Assembly: GCA_963711005.1 (NCBI GenBank)
Contig: CAVQCJ010000002.1
Location: 248,001-312,000 of the forward strand
Source: CAVQCJ01 sp963711005
Lineage (GTDB): Bacteria > Actinomycetota > Actinomycetes > Prado026
Direction: 5' to 3'
DNA: 64,000 nucleotides
How positions within the stretch are numbered: the first letter of the stretch is position 1; each line of letters opens with the position of its first letter. The position numbers and the translations under genes were made by a program. The notes beneath the pieces are model-generated. The model saw only the letters and a program-made list of their open reading frames with translations, was not told the origin of the DNA and did no database searches. Below are positions 52,799 to 61,663 of this stretch, piece by piece.

Positions 52799-54406
52799 TC
52801 ACCTCAGCGCGTGGTAGACCGAGTCGAGGATCAGGGCGAGAACGTACGGCAGCTTCCAGGTGACGGCGGCGTCGGTGGACTTCAGCACCGACGTGGGGGT
52901 CTGGCCGAGGAACGCGACCACCGCGTCCCGCGCTGCCGGCGCCATCTTCTGGTAGACGAGCCGCTGCGCCATCGCGTCGACGAACGCGCCGTACGTCGTG
53001 GGCAGCGGGCTCGGCAGGTACGAGGTCAGCGCGGGCGCCTGCAGCATGGGCGTGTTCTGCGGGTTCTTCGGGTCGACGTTGCCGACCGGCCACCACTGGC
53101 CGGCGAGGGCCATGTGCAGGTTCCATCGCTCGAGGGTCTGGTTGGTGGACTGCCAGTCGACGGCGACGTCTGAGTAGCCGTTGGGCATCGGCCAGGCCAG
53201 CGGCATGTGGCCCAGGCTGTCGGACTCCCACCACAGCGCCTGCAGCCCGTCGGTGCCACTGCCGGGGTCGGGCGTGATGGCGAGCGTGCGGCACGAGGAG
53301 ACCAGGTCCTCGACCGGACGCTTCACCTTGGTGCCCTGGTGGGTACGGAACTCCAGGCTGGCGAACAGCTGCTGCAGCACCGGCACGATCGCGGTGTCGG
53401 CGGCGAGGTACGTCTTCACCAGGGCCGCGGAGAGCTTGGGCATGGGCTCGTCCGAGATGAACCGCATGACGAGCTTGTCCGCGATCCGCCGCGCCGTCGC
53501 CGGGTGGTGCGCCAGGTACGAGACGTACGCCTTGCCGACGTTGAACCCCCCGGCCTGGGTCGGGTTCGGGTTGCTGAAGCCCATCACCTGGACCGGACCC
53601 ACGTAGTGGTTGTCCGGCTGGTACTCGAACAGGCCGTTCTTCGGGTCCGGTGGCTGACCGTCCGGCCGCCACACGTCGTGGACGCCGAAACCGCTCATGA
53701 TCAGCGCGGAGCTGCGCATGTCGACCTCGGTGTAGCCCGCGTCGACGCCGACCGTGTGCAGCTCGAGCAGCTCGCGCCCGTAGTTCTCGTTGAAGTCCGG
53801 CGGCACCGAGTCAGCGTTGTTGAGGTAGCGCATCATGGCCGGATGGGTCGCGCTGGCCCACAGCAGGTCGGAGAACTTGCCGAGCGCGTAGGCCCGGATC
53901 ACCGTGCGGTCGTAGTCGTGCCGGTTGTCCCAGACGTCGCTGCTCGGGTTCGTGATGTTCAGGTGGTTTGACCAGAACTCGACCATGACCTCGAACAGCT
54001 GGCGGCGGCTCCACACCATCCGCAGGAGCGTGGCCTGGCCGAGGTCGCTCATCAGGTCCCATGCCCCGCCGTCCAGGTTCGCCCGCGCCTGCGGGATCGA
54101 CCAGCTCAGCCGCGGGTAGCGGGCCAGGTAGCTCGCGCACACGGAGTCGCCGATCACCGACGGGTTCAGCTGGGCGCGGAGCCAGCCCTGCGGACCGGAC
54201 GACGCGATCTCCGCGACGGCGGCCGGCGAGGGTCCGTACGTCAGCCGGCGCAGCAGGTGCATGTTGGTGCTGGTGGTGAGAACGGGACCGCTCGCCGCCG
54301 CCGGGGGGGAGGCGGCGGACGAGACGGCCCCGGAGGCCGCGACGGCGGCGCCTACGAAGGCGACGCGGAAGACGTCACGGCGTGCGACCTGGGAGGGAGG
54401 GGTCAC
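52799..54406 (-). CDS. DUF1800 family protein
   Basis: Exported protein of 535 aa. The N-terminus has VARRDVFRVAFVGAAVAASG, Tat-like, with an Ala/Ser-rich linker. The DUF1800 core includes NMHLLRRLTYGPSPAAVAEI, VEFWSNHLNI, FNENYGRELLELHTVGVDAGYTEVD, ALIMSGFGVHD and HHPATARRIADKLVMRFISDEP. It is the upstream partner of DUF1501 (4-base gap). Family members are extracellular and conserved as pairs, but unknown in function. Confidence 0.9.
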   Translation of the reverse strand: MTPPSQVARRDVFRVAFVGAAVAASGAVSSAASPPAAASGPVLTTSTNMHLLRRLTYGPSPAAVAEIASSGPQGWLRAQLNPSVIGDSVCASYLARYPRLSWSIPQARANLDGGAWDLMSDLGQATLLRMVWSRRQLFEVMVEFWSNHLNITNPSSDVWDNRHDYDRTVIRAYALGKFSDLLWASATHPAMMRYLNNADSVPPDFNENYGRELLELHTVGVDAGYTEVDMRSSALIMSGFGVHDVWRPDGQPPDPKNGLFEYQPDNHYVGPVQVMGFSNPNPTQAGGFNVGKAYVSYLAHHPATARRIADKLVMRFISDEPMPKLSAALVKTYLAADTAIVPVLQQLFASLEFRTHQGTKVKRPVEDLVSSCRTLAITPDPGSGTDGLQALWWESDSLGHMPLAWPMPNGYSDVAVDWQSTNQTLERWNLHMALAGQWWPVGNVDPKNPQNTPMLQAPALTSYLPSPLPTTYGAFVDAMAQRLVYQKMAPAARDAVVAFLGQTPTSVLKSTDAAVTWKLPYVLALILDSVYHALR

Positions 54407-54470
54407 TGGTGGAATGTCGTCCTTCGACAGGGCCGCTCATGAGCGCCCACCCGGGTGATGCGCGGCCGGC

Positions 54471-54510
54471 CCGGTGCCGGTCGGTGCCGGTCGGTGTCGG
54501 TGCGTGCCGG
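54471..54510. repeat. Degenerate decamer tandem repeat upstream of the haemoglobin gene
   Basis: Four 10-base units of form (T)CGGTGCCGG: near CGGTGCCGG, TCGGTGCCGG, TCGGTGTCGG, TGCGTGCCGG. They end 17 bases before the globin ATG, between divergent genes. Confidence 0.75.
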
Positions 54511-54527
54511 TCTGGGAAGATCGTTCG

Positions 54528-54938
54528 ATGAGCGAGCCCACTCCGTACGAGGCGATGGGCGGGCGGCCCACCTTCGAGCGTCTGGTCGCCCGGTTCTACG
54601 CCGGGGTCGCGACCGACCCGGTGCTCCGGCCGCTGTACCCCGACGAGGACCTCGGGCCGGCCGCGGTCCGGCTCACCCTGTTCCTGGAGCAGTACTGGGG
54701 TGGCCCGCGCACCTACTCGGCCGAGCGCGGGCATCCGCGACTGCGGATGCGGCACGCGCCGTTCGCCGTCACTCCGGTGGCGAGGGACCGCTGGCTGGCA
54801 CACATGCGCGACGCGGTCGACGAGCTGCAGCTACCGGCCGCATGGGAGGCGGTGCTGTGGGACTACCTGGTGAACGCCGCCTACAGCATGGTGAACACGT
54901 TCGACGACCCGCCTGACGCCGCGGGCGCGTCCGGCTAA
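54528..54938 (+). CDS. Group II truncated haemoglobin
   Basis: Haem protein of 136 aa (GlbO-like) that binds oxygen or NO. It opens with TPYEAMGGRPTFERLVARFYAGV. Typical features are the helix-B aromatic (FYAGVATD), LFLEQYWGGPRTYSAERGHPRLRMRHAPF with the proximal histidine, and the conserved G8 tryptophan in RDRWLAHM. ATG 54528 has GGGAAGA upstream; its stop overlaps the convergent hypothetical gene by 4 bases. Confidence 0.93.
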   Translation: MSEPTPYEAMGGRPTFERLVARFYAGVATDPVLRPLYPDEDLGPAAVRLTLFLEQYWGGPRTYSAERGHPRLRMRHAPFAVTPVARDRWLAHMRDAVDELQLPAAWEAVLWDYLVNAAYSMVNTFDDPPDAAGASG

Positions 54939-55666
54939 CCGCCACCGCCCGCCGGGCCGAGCAGCGACCACACGCCGAGGTCGAGCCCCAGACCGGTGCC
55001 ACCGCCGTCCAGGCGCAGGGCGACCGAACCGCCGGAGCACGCCAGCCGCACCCACGGCCCCGACTCCAGCGCCCTGACCTCGCCGTCGCGGGACAGCAGC
55101 CCGGTGAGCTCGGCTGCGTGCGCGGCCCGGAGCGGGACGCCGGCCACGACCGGCCTGGCCCAGATCTCGGCGGCGACCGCCTCGAGGGCCGCCCGCGGCC
55201 TGGCGTCCACCGGCAGCAGGTCGACCCGGCGCCGGAACGACTCGACGCCGACCCGGACCGCGTCGTGGACCGAGGCCGCAGGCACCGCCGCCAGCTGCCG
55301 CCAGCCGCCTCGGGGCGGGAGCAGGCCGGCCCAGGCCGGCCCGGGCACCGCCGCCGGAAGCTCGACCGGGATCGCGTCCGACACCTGGGGGGGTGCGTCG
55401 CGCGGCGCGCCGGCGGAGACCACCGCGTCCAGCCGCTCGAGGAGGCGCTGGACGGAGACCGTCGCGTCGAGCGGCTCCGCAAGCGGTTCGGCCAGAGCGA
55501 CCGGGCGAAGCGTGAGCACGTCGAGCGGCGGACCTCCCCAGACGCCGAGCACCGTGCCCGCGCCCTGGACGCGGACCGCACCGCGATCGTCGAGCCCGAC
55601 CAAGCGCACGAGGTAGGCGCGCAGCCCGGCCCACTCGTCGCCGCCGGCGAGCAGCAGCGCGGTCAC
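54935..55666 (-). CDS. Conserved hypothetical protein
   Basis: Protein of 243 aa of unknown function, rich in Ala, Leu, Val and Gly. WAGLRAYLVRLVGLDDRGAVRV opens it, and GGWRQLAAVPAASVHDAVRVGVESFRRR and VVAGVPLRAAHAAELTGLL lie in the middle. No membrane segment or catalytic motif is visible. GTG start at 55666. It sits 10 bases after the thioesterase gene in what looks like one operon with EttA and the SSB paralogue. Similar proteins occur beside acyl-CoA thioesterases in other actinomycetes, in my recollection. Confidence 0.75.
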   Translation of the reverse strand: MTALLLAGGDEWAGLRAYLVRLVGLDDRGAVRVQGAGTVLGVWGGPPLDVLTLRPVALAEPLAEPLDATVSVQRLLERLDAVVSAGAPRDAPPQVSDAIPVELPAAVPGPAWAGLLPPRGGWRQLAAVPAASVHDAVRVGVESFRRRVDLLPVDARPRAALEAVAAEIWARPVVAGVPLRAAHAAELTGLLSRDGEVRALESGPWVRLACSGGSVALRLDGGGTGLGLDLGVWSLLGPAGGGG

Positions 55667-55676
55667 GGGGTCGACG

Positions 55677-56090
55677 TCACTCGGATGGCTCCAGGTAGGC
55701 GCCCAGCCACCCCTTCTCCTCCGGGCTCAGCCGACGCGGCCGCTCGTTGGCAAAGTCGTAGGGAACCATCACCGACGCGGCGCGCGCGTACACCGACCCG
55801 TCGTCGTCGTGCACCTCGTAGGCCAACGCGAAGAACGCCGCGCCGATCCTGGTCACCCACACGTCGATCGGCACCGGCGCGTGCCGATGAAGCAGCGGCT
55901 TGATGTACTTGATCTCGCTGGAGGCCACCAGGATCCCGGACGTCACCTGGTCCACGCCGGACAGCGGCACCGCCTGGAACATCTCGACCCGCGCCTCTTC
56001 GACGTACGTGAGGAACTGCACGTTGTTGACGTGCCCGTACGCGTCCATGTCGGACCAGCGCATGGCCACCCGGGCGGTGAAGCGTGGCAC
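55677..56090 (-). CDS. 4HBT-family acyl-CoA thioesterase
   Basis: Hot-dog-fold thioesterase of 137 aa: MRWSDMDAYGHVNNVQFLTYVEEAR holds the catalytic Asp (YbgC/4HBT pattern), then VASSEIKYIKPLLHR and VWVTRIGAAFFALAYEV. It probably hydrolyses short or aromatic acyl-CoAs; the substrate is unknown. GTG 56090. It is preceded by ettA after 9 bases. Confidence 0.9.
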   Translation of the reverse strand: MPRFTARVAMRWSDMDAYGHVNNVQFLTYVEEARVEMFQAVPLSGVDQVTSGILVASSEIKYIKPLLHRHAPVPIDVWVTRIGAAFFALAYEVHDDDGSVYARAASVMVPYDFANERPRRLSPEEKGWLGAYLEPSE

Positions 56091-56099
56091 GGTCGGGGC

Positions 56100-57770
56100 C
56101 TAGCCGCGGGTGAGCTTGCGGTAGGTGGCGCGGTGCGGGCGTGCCGCCTCCGGGCCGAGCCGCTCGACCTTGTTCGTCTCGTACGACTCGAAGTTGCCCT
56201 CGAACCAGAACCAGGACGAGTCCCCCTCGTACGCGAGGATGTGCGTCGCCACCCGGTCGAGGAACCACCGGTCGTGGGAGACCACCACCGCGCAGCCGGG
56301 GAACTCGAGCAGGGCGTTCTCCAGGCTGCCGAGGGTCTCGACGTCCAGGTCGTTGGTCGGCTCGTCGAGGAGCAGCAGGTTGCCGCCCTGCTTGAGCGTC
56401 AGGGCCAGGTTGAGCCGGTTGCGCTCGCCGCCGGACAGCACGCCTGCGGGCTTCTGCTGGTCGGGGCCCTTGAAGCCGAACGCGCTGACGTACGCGCGCG
56501 ACGGCATCTCGACCTGGCCGACCTTGATCCAGTCCAGGCCGTCGGAGACGACCTCCCACAGCGTCTTCTTCGGGTCGATGCCGGCGCGGTTCTGGTCGAC
56601 GTAGGAGATCTGGACCGTCTCGCCGACCCGCAGCAGGCCGTCGTCCGGCTTCTCCTCGCCGATCACCATCTTGAACAGGGTCGTCTTGCCGACGCCGTTG
56701 GGGCCGATCACGCCGACGATCCCGTTGCGGGGCAGCGAGAACGACAGGTCGTCGATCAGCAGCCGGTCGCCGAACCCCTTCGCCAGGTGCTCGGACTCGA
56801 CCACGATGCTGCCGAGCCGCGGACCAGGCGGGATCTGGATCTCCTCGAAGTCCAGCTTGCGGGTCTTCTCGGCCTCGGCCGCCATCTCCTCGTAGCGCGC
56901 CAGCCGCGACTTGCTCTTGGCCTGCCGGCCCTTCGCGTTCGAGCGCACCCACTCCAGCTCGTCGGCGAGCCGCTTGGCCCGCTTCACGTCCTTGGCACCC
57001 TCGACCTTCAGCCGGGTCTGCTTGGTCTCCAGGTAGGTCGAGTAGTTGCCCTCGTACGGGTAGGCGCGGCCACGGTCGAGCTCGAGGATCCACTGCGCGA
57101 CGTTGTCGAGGAAGTACCGGTCGTGGGTGACGGCGACCACGGTGCCCGCGTACTGCTCGAGGTGCTGCTCCAGCCACTGCACCGACTCGGCGTCGAGATG
57201 GTTGGTCGGCTCGTCGAGCAGGAGCAGGTCCGGGGCCTGCAGCAGCAGCTTGCACAGCGCCACCCGGCGCTTCTCGCCGCCGGACAGGACGGCCACGTCG
57301 GCGTCGCCGGGCGGGCACCTCAGCGCGTCCATGGCCTGCTCCAGCTGGGAGTCCAGGTCCCAGGCCTGCCGGTGGTCGAGCTGCTCCTGCAGGTTGCCCA
57401 TCTCGGTGAGCAAGGTGTCGTAGTCGGCCTCCGGGTCGGCGAGCGCGGCGGAGATCTCGTTGAAGCGGTCCAGCAGCGCCCTCGTCTCGGCCACGCCGTC
57501 CTGGACGTTCTCCAGAACCGAGCGCGCCTCGTCGAGCTTCGGCTCCTGCTCGAGGAACCCCACCGTGTACCCGGGCGAGAGGTAGGCGTCACCGTTGGAA
57601 GGCGTGTCGAGCCCCGCCATGATCCGCAGCACGCTCGACTTGCCCGCGCCGTTCGGCCCGAGGACGCCGATCTTGGCCCCGGGCAGGAACGACAGCGTCA
57701 CGTCGTCCAGGACGACCTTGTCGCCGTGCGCCTTGCGCGCCCGGCGCATCGTGTAGATGAACTCCGCCAT
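56100..57770 (-). CDS. ettA: EttA, energy-dependent translational throttle protein (ABC-F)
   Basis: Cytosolic ABC-F protein of 556 aa with two ATPase cassettes and no membrane part. Walker A: GPNGAGKSS and GPNGVGKTT. Signatures: LSGGEKRRVALC and LSGGERNRLNLAL. Walker B: LLLLDEPTNHLD and LLLLDEPTNDLD. The interdomain linker carries the arm-like KRLADELEWVRSNAKGRQAKSK. It binds the ribosomal E site and gates translation in response to energy state. It lies 20 bases after the SSB paralogue stop. Confidence 0.96.
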   Translation of the reverse strand: MAEFIYTMRRARKAHGDKVVLDDVTLSFLPGAKIGVLGPNGAGKSSVLRIMAGLDTPSNGDAYLSPGYTVGFLEQEPKLDEARSVLENVQDGVAETRALLDRFNEISAALADPEADYDTLLTEMGNLQEQLDHRQAWDLDSQLEQAMDALRCPPGDADVAVLSGGEKRRVALCKLLLQAPDLLLLDEPTNHLDAESVQWLEQHLEQYAGTVVAVTHDRYFLDNVAQWILELDRGRAYPYEGNYSTYLETKQTRLKVEGAKDVKRAKRLADELEWVRSNAKGRQAKSKSRLARYEEMAAEAEKTRKLDFEEIQIPPGPRLGSIVVESEHLAKGFGDRLLIDDLSFSLPRNGIVGVIGPNGVGKTTLFKMVIGEEKPDDGLLRVGETVQISYVDQNRAGIDPKKTLWEVVSDGLDWIKVGQVEMPSRAYVSAFGFKGPDQQKPAGVLSGGERNRLNLALTLKQGGNLLLLDEPTNDLDVETLGSLENALLEFPGCAVVVSHDRWFLDRVATHILAYEGDSSWFWFEGNFESYETNKVERLGPEAARPHRATYRKLTRG

Positions 57771-57790
57771 GGCCGGTCAGCCTAATGGGC

Positions 57791-58303
57791 TCACGCGGCC
57801 GCCCCCGCCGCCGCTGCGCCCGCCGGCGCCGCGCGCCCGGCCGGTCCTGCCGACCCGGCCGACTCCGCCGCCATCGCTTCCCGGCCCACCTGCTCGGCCA
57901 GCTCGTCGGCCTCGGACCGGCCGGGACGCTCGCTGTCTCTCGGCTTCATCCGGGTGAAGGTCGAGACACCGCGCGAGAGGTCGTGCCCGGCGGCGGCGGC
58001 TTCGAGCTCGACCGCTGTCCCGGACCGCCCGTCGTCACCGGTCCACTGCCGCATCCGCATCCGGCCGTGCACGACGACCGGGTCGCCCTTCGACATCGAC
58101 GCCGCCACGTGCTCGGCCAGCGAGCGCCAGCAGACCACCGTCACGTACAGAGTGTCGAGATCGGCCCAGCCGCCTCGGCCCCGCTCGAAGCGGCGGGTCG
58201 TCGACGCGATCCGGAAGCTGCTGATCGGCACTCCGGCCTGGCTGGTGGTGGTCCGCACGTCGGTGGCGACGTTGCCGACAAGGGTCACGACGGTCTCGTT
58301 CAC
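57791..58303 (-). CDS. ssb: Single-stranded DNA-binding protein paralogue without acidic tip
   Basis: OB-fold protein of 170 aa: VNETVVTLVGNVATDVRTTTS, ISSFRIASTTRRF, LYVTVVCWRSLAEHVAASMSKGDPVVVHGRMR. The C-terminus is Ala/Gly/Pro-rich and lacks the acidic partner-binding tip of replicative SSB. This matches the second SSB of streptomycetes and mycobacteria (SsbB). The GTG start at 58303 has GGAGGAG 6 bases upstream. It heads a four-gene operon with ettA. Confidence 0.9.
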   Translation of the reverse strand: MNETVVTLVGNVATDVRTTTSQAGVPISSFRIASTTRRFERGRGGWADLDTLYVTVVCWRSLAEHVAASMSKGDPVVVHGRMRMRQWTGDDGRSGTAVELEAAAAGHDLSRGVSTFTRMKPRDSERPGRSEADELAEQVGREAMAAESAGSAGPAGRAAPAGAAAAGAAA

Positions 58304-58390
58304 GACAGGCTCCTCCCCGGCCCCGCGGCGGGACCGACCCGGCAGACCCTGCCCGGGAGCCACCGGCCACCACCAGCGCGAGAGCGGACC

Positions 58391-58492
58391 TGTGGACGAA
58401 CCGCCACCGACCCCCGACCTGTGGACGGACTCGGTCCCCGGCCTCCCCCTCGATGTCCGGCTGAGGACATGTCCGGGACCGGACATGTGGAC
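58391..58492. promoter_or_regulatory. Repeated TGTGGAC and GGACATGT motifs in the divergent SSB / BTAD gap
   Basis: TGTGGAC occurs at 58391, 58420 and 58486, the first two inside a longer CCTGTGGACG. GGACATGTCC (58465-58474, a perfect palindrome) and GGACATGTGG (58481-58490) form a direct repeat 16 bases apart. They lie just upstream of the BTAD regulator gene, whose family binds short direct repeats. Confidence 0.5.
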
Positions 58493-58531
58493 AGCCGCCA
58501 GGCGCCGAGCACCGTCCAGTAGACCGATGCC

Positions 58532-59707
58532 GTGCCCCCTGACGTGCCCTCCGACGTGACCTCTGACGAGCCTTGCCAACCGGACCGGCTGCCCACGTAC
58601 CGGCTGCTCGGACCGCCCGCGGTCCGCGTCGACGGTTCGCTGCGCCTGTGCTCCGGGCCGCGGCAGGCGTTGCTGCTGGCGATCCTGGCGCTGTCGCCGG
58701 GCGCCCCGGTGGACAGCGGGCGGCTCTGCGACGCGCTCTGGCCGGGGAACCCGCCGAGCGAGCCCGCCAACGCGCTCCAGTCCCAGGTCTCTCGCCTGCG
58801 CCGTCTGGTCGGCACGGCGGCGGTGCAGCTCAGCAGCGGCGGCTACGTCCTGCGGGCCGGCCGCGACGACGTGGACGCCTCTGCGTTCGAGGACGGCGTC
58901 GACCAGGCCCGGCGGCAGCTCACCGCCGGTGCGTTCGTCGCCGCGCGCAGCGCGGTCGCCGACGCCGACCGGCTGTGGTGCGGCGAGCCGATGGCGGAGG
59001 TCCAGGACGACCCCACCGTGAGCCGGGCCACCACACGGCTCGCCGAGCTGCGGCTGGACGCCGCGGTGGTCCGGGTCGAGGCCGAGATCGCGCTCGGCCT
59101 GCACGACCACGCGGTCGCTCCGCTCCGGGCGCTCGTGGACCAGCACCCGCTTCGCGAGGATCTCTGGGCGCTCCTGGTCACGGCCCTGTACCGCTCCGGT
59201 CGCACCGCGGACGCGCTGCTGGCCCACCGCCAGGCCCGCCGCGTCCTGGTTCGCGAGCTCGGGCTCGACCCCGGGCCCCGGCTGCGCGACCTGGAACGCG
59301 ACATCCTCGGACGCGCGCCGCACCTGGCCGCGCCGCCGCACCCGTGCGCGGCGCACGCGCCCCTGCTCGCCGGGCCGTCGGGCCGCAACCACCTCGCGGA
59401 CCTGCCGCCGGCCCCCGGACCGCTCGGACCCAGCGCCGGCTGGGCGGACTACCCGGCGACCAGGCTGTTCCTGGAGCGGCTGCAGCTCGCCAACCCGGAC
59501 CGCAGCCGGCCCGCGCCCGACCGCCAGCAGGCCGCGGACATCGTCGCGCTGTGCCGCCTGCTGGCCGGTGAGCCGTTGGCCATCGAGCTGGCCGCGGCGT
59601 CGCTGGGGCCGCACGGGCTGGCCGGCCTCACGGACCTGCTGGCCCGGCACCGGCGCGTTGCCGCCTCATCCGACGGTGTCGACGCAGCCGCTGCCGTCGG
59701 ACCATGA
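58532..59707 (+). CDS. BTAD (SARP/AfsR-type) regulator lacking the P-loop ATPase core
   Basis: Protein of 391 aa. N-terminal OmpR-like winged helix (about 25-105: RLLGPPAVRVDG, LLLAILALSPGAPVDSGRLCDALW, LQSQVSRLRRLVG) is followed by the bacterial transcriptional activation domain (about 112-260). The tail (about 305-370: TRLFLERLQLANPDRSRP...LAGEPLAIELAAASLG) resembles the region behind the NB-ARC domain of AfsR, but no Walker A or B is present. It may be a shortened AfsR. Start GTG 58532 is uncertain. No biosynthetic cluster is in view. Confidence 0.85.
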   Translation: MPPDVPSDVTSDEPCQPDRLPTYRLLGPPAVRVDGSLRLCSGPRQALLLAILALSPGAPVDSGRLCDALWPGNPPSEPANALQSQVSRLRRLVGTAAVQLSSGGYVLRAGRDDVDASAFEDGVDQARRQLTAGAFVAARSAVADADRLWCGEPMAEVQDDPTVSRATTRLAELRLDAAVVRVEAEIALGLHDHAVAPLRALVDQHPLREDLWALLVTALYRSGRTADALLAHRQARRVLVRELGLDPGPRLRDLERDILGRAPHLAAPPHPCAAHAPLLAGPSGRNHLADLPPAPGPLGPSAGWADYPATRLFLERLQLANPDRSRPAPDRQQAADIVALCRLLAGEPLAIELAAASLGPHGLAGLTDLLARHRRVAASSDGVDAAAAVGP

Positions 59708-59729
59708 CGTCCGGTCGCTGCCCGGCTCC

Positions 59730-60353
59730 TCACACGTCCTGCAGCGTGCGGACGGCGAGCAGACCGCCGAAGCCGACCAGACCCAGGCCGGCGGCACCGT
59801 CGACCACGCGCAGGCCGCGTTCACCGAGCCGGCGCCCGACCAGGTGCAGGCTCACCGCGAGCACGGTGAACCACGCCATGCTGCCGACGCCGATCCCGAC
59901 CAGGAGCTCGACCGTGCTGCCCGACGAGGAGGTGAACTGCGCTGTCGTGGCCGCCGCGAACACCGCGCCCCACGAGGCGATCGTCAGCGGGTTCGAGGCC
60001 GTCGCTGCCAGCGAGGTGCGCAGGGCCGCGCCCGGCGTCGCGACCTCGTCGTCGGACTCCGCGCCGAGCCGCACCCGGAACGCGGACCGGATGGTCCGCC
60101 CGCCCATCACGATCAGCACGACCGCACCGGCCAGGCCGAGTGCCACATGCAGGCCGGTGATGCGCAGCAGACCTGCGGCGCCGACGACACCGAGGCAGGC
60201 GTAGCAGAAGTCGACGACTGCGGCGCCCAGCCCCACGGCCAGCCCCGCGACCAGCCCGCTGCGCAGCGAGGTCCGGGCGCACAGCAGCCAGATCGGCCCC
60301 ACCTGCGCGCCGACGACGAAGCCGAGGACGAACCCCGCGCCGAGCGCGCTCAT
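59730..60353 (-). CDS. LysE-family exporter
   Basis: Membrane protein of 207 aa with about six helices. FVLGFVVGAQVGPIWLLCARTSLRSG has the LysE/RhtB-like G-x-x-x-G start and ATASNPLTIASWGAVFAA the family N-P motif. The family exports amino acids or related small solutes; the substrate is unknown. The ATG overlaps the MFS stop by ATGA, so the two exporters are translationally coupled. Confidence 0.88.
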   Translation of the reverse strand: MSALGAGFVLGFVVGAQVGPIWLLCARTSLRSGLVAGLAVGLGAAVVDFCYACLGVVGAAGLLRITGLHVALGLAGAVVLIVMGGRTIRSAFRVRLGAESDDEVATPGAALRTSLAATASNPLTIASWGAVFAAATTAQFTSSSGSTVELLVGIGVGSMAWFTVLAVSLHLVGRRLGERGLRVVDGAAGLGLVGFGGLLAVRTLQDV

Positions 60354-61585
60354 GACCGGCTCCCAGCGCCGGTGCCGGGACCGGCGCGCGTCCCGCGCCC
60401 GGTGAGCACCCCGCTGACCAACCCGGCGACCACGACGGCGACGCCGGCGAGCAGCGGCACCAGCGCGACCGCCCCGAAGCCGTACTGCTGGGCCAGCGGT
60501 GCCCCGAGCGCCGGAGCCAGCAGGTAGCCGACCATCCCGATCTGCGACCAGACGACCATCGCGGTGACGATGCGGTCGGTGGGCACGACGTCGAGCAGGA
60601 CCCCGGTGGAGCCGGTCTCGGTGGCGCCGGTCCCTGCGCCGATCACCGCCAGTGCGAGCAGCCATGCCCAGACGGCGCCGGTCATCGCGGCCGCCGCGAT
60701 GCCGCCGATGACGGCGACCCCGCCCACGAGCAGCACCGGGACCGGACGCACCCGCCCGGCGGCGGTGGCCGAGACCGCGACGACCAGGGCGGTCAGTGCG
60801 TACGCCAGCCCGATCTGCGACTGGGTCAGCTTGGTCGCGAAATGCAGCGGCAGCACCCCGTCGAGCATGCCGGGCGCCATCATCGCGAACATCACCGCCA
60901 ACGCGGAGAACCAGAACCCGCGCAGCCGCAGGGCCGACCGGTCCTGCACCGTCGGCAGCCGTACCGCCGGGGACGGCAGCATCAGCACGGCAGGCACCGC
61001 CAGCAGGAGCAGGCCGAGGTAGGCCGCGAACGGCAGGTGCGAGCCCGGCAGGCTGCCGAGCGCCGGACCGACCAGAGCGCCGACCGAGTACGCCGCGATC
61101 ACGCGGCTCATGCACCGGTACTCCTGGCCCGGCCAGTACTCCAGGGTGCGGAAGGTGACCGCGATCCACAGCGCGCCGGACCCGACCCCCATGACCATCC
61201 GCCCGGCGAAGAGGGCGCCCAGCCGGTCCGTGAAGATGAACGGCAGCGACCCGACCGCGAGCAGCCCCAGCGCCCCCAGGAAGATCGCGTCCGGCCGGGA
61301 GATCCGCAGCAGCCGGACCGCGAGCAGGTAGCCGACCAGCATCGTCAGCGGGAACGACGCGGTGAGCCAGCCCAGCGTGCGCGGGGAGGCACCGGTGCTG
61401 ATCGCCAGAGACGGCAGCACCGGGCCGATGATGCTGTACCCGGCCGCGTCGATCGCGCCCAGCGCCAGCAGCACCGGGTAGGCGATCTCGCGTCCGCGCA
61501 GCGAGCGCCACACCGATGTCGCGGTGGGGTCGGCGCCGGCCGCGGCAGCTGACCGCCCGCCCGCGCCCGCGAGCAGCACGGGCAT
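60350..61585 (-). CDS. MFS transporter
   Basis: Major facilitator of 411 aa, about twelve helices. GYSIIGPVLPSLAISTGASPRTLGWLTASFPLTMLVGYLLAVRL and GRMVMGVGSGALWIAVTF fit the drug/metabolite exporter pattern. RTLEYWPGQEYRCMSR and TATGSTGVLLDVV-like stretches follow. The ATG start gives MPVLLAGAGGRS, so the N-terminus may be longer than needed. It lies 79 bases after the flavoprotein and is coupled to LysE. Substrate unknown. Confidence 0.87.
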   Translation of the reverse strand: MPVLLAGAGGRSAAAAGADPTATSVWRSLRGREIAYPVLLALGAIDAAGYSIIGPVLPSLAISTGASPRTLGWLTASFPLTMLVGYLLAVRLLRISRPDAIFLGALGLLAVGSLPFIFTDRLGALFAGRMVMGVGSGALWIAVTFRTLEYWPGQEYRCMSRVIAAYSVGALVGPALGSLPGSHLPFAAYLGLLLLAVPAVLMLPSPAVRLPTVQDRSALRLRGFWFSALAVMFAMMAPGMLDGVLPLHFATKLTQSQIGLAYALTALVVAVSATAAGRVRPVPVLLVGGVAVIGGIAAAAMTGAVWAWLLALAVIGAGTGATETGSTGVLLDVVPTDRIVTAMVVWSQIGMVGYLLAPALGAPLAQQYGFGAVALVPLLAGVAVVVAGLVSGVLTGRGTRAGPGTGAGSRS

Positions 61586-61663
61586 CCGCCGAGTATGGCC
61601 CGCGCTGACGCGCCGGTCAGCAGCAGTACGCCGCTGCGCACCGGCCGGAGCGGGCGGAGCGGC

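Noticed and set aside
58391..58492. DnaA boxes marking an origin
   Set aside because: TGTGGAC copies are incomplete matches; there is no dnaA or dnaN nearby and no AT-rich unwinding region.
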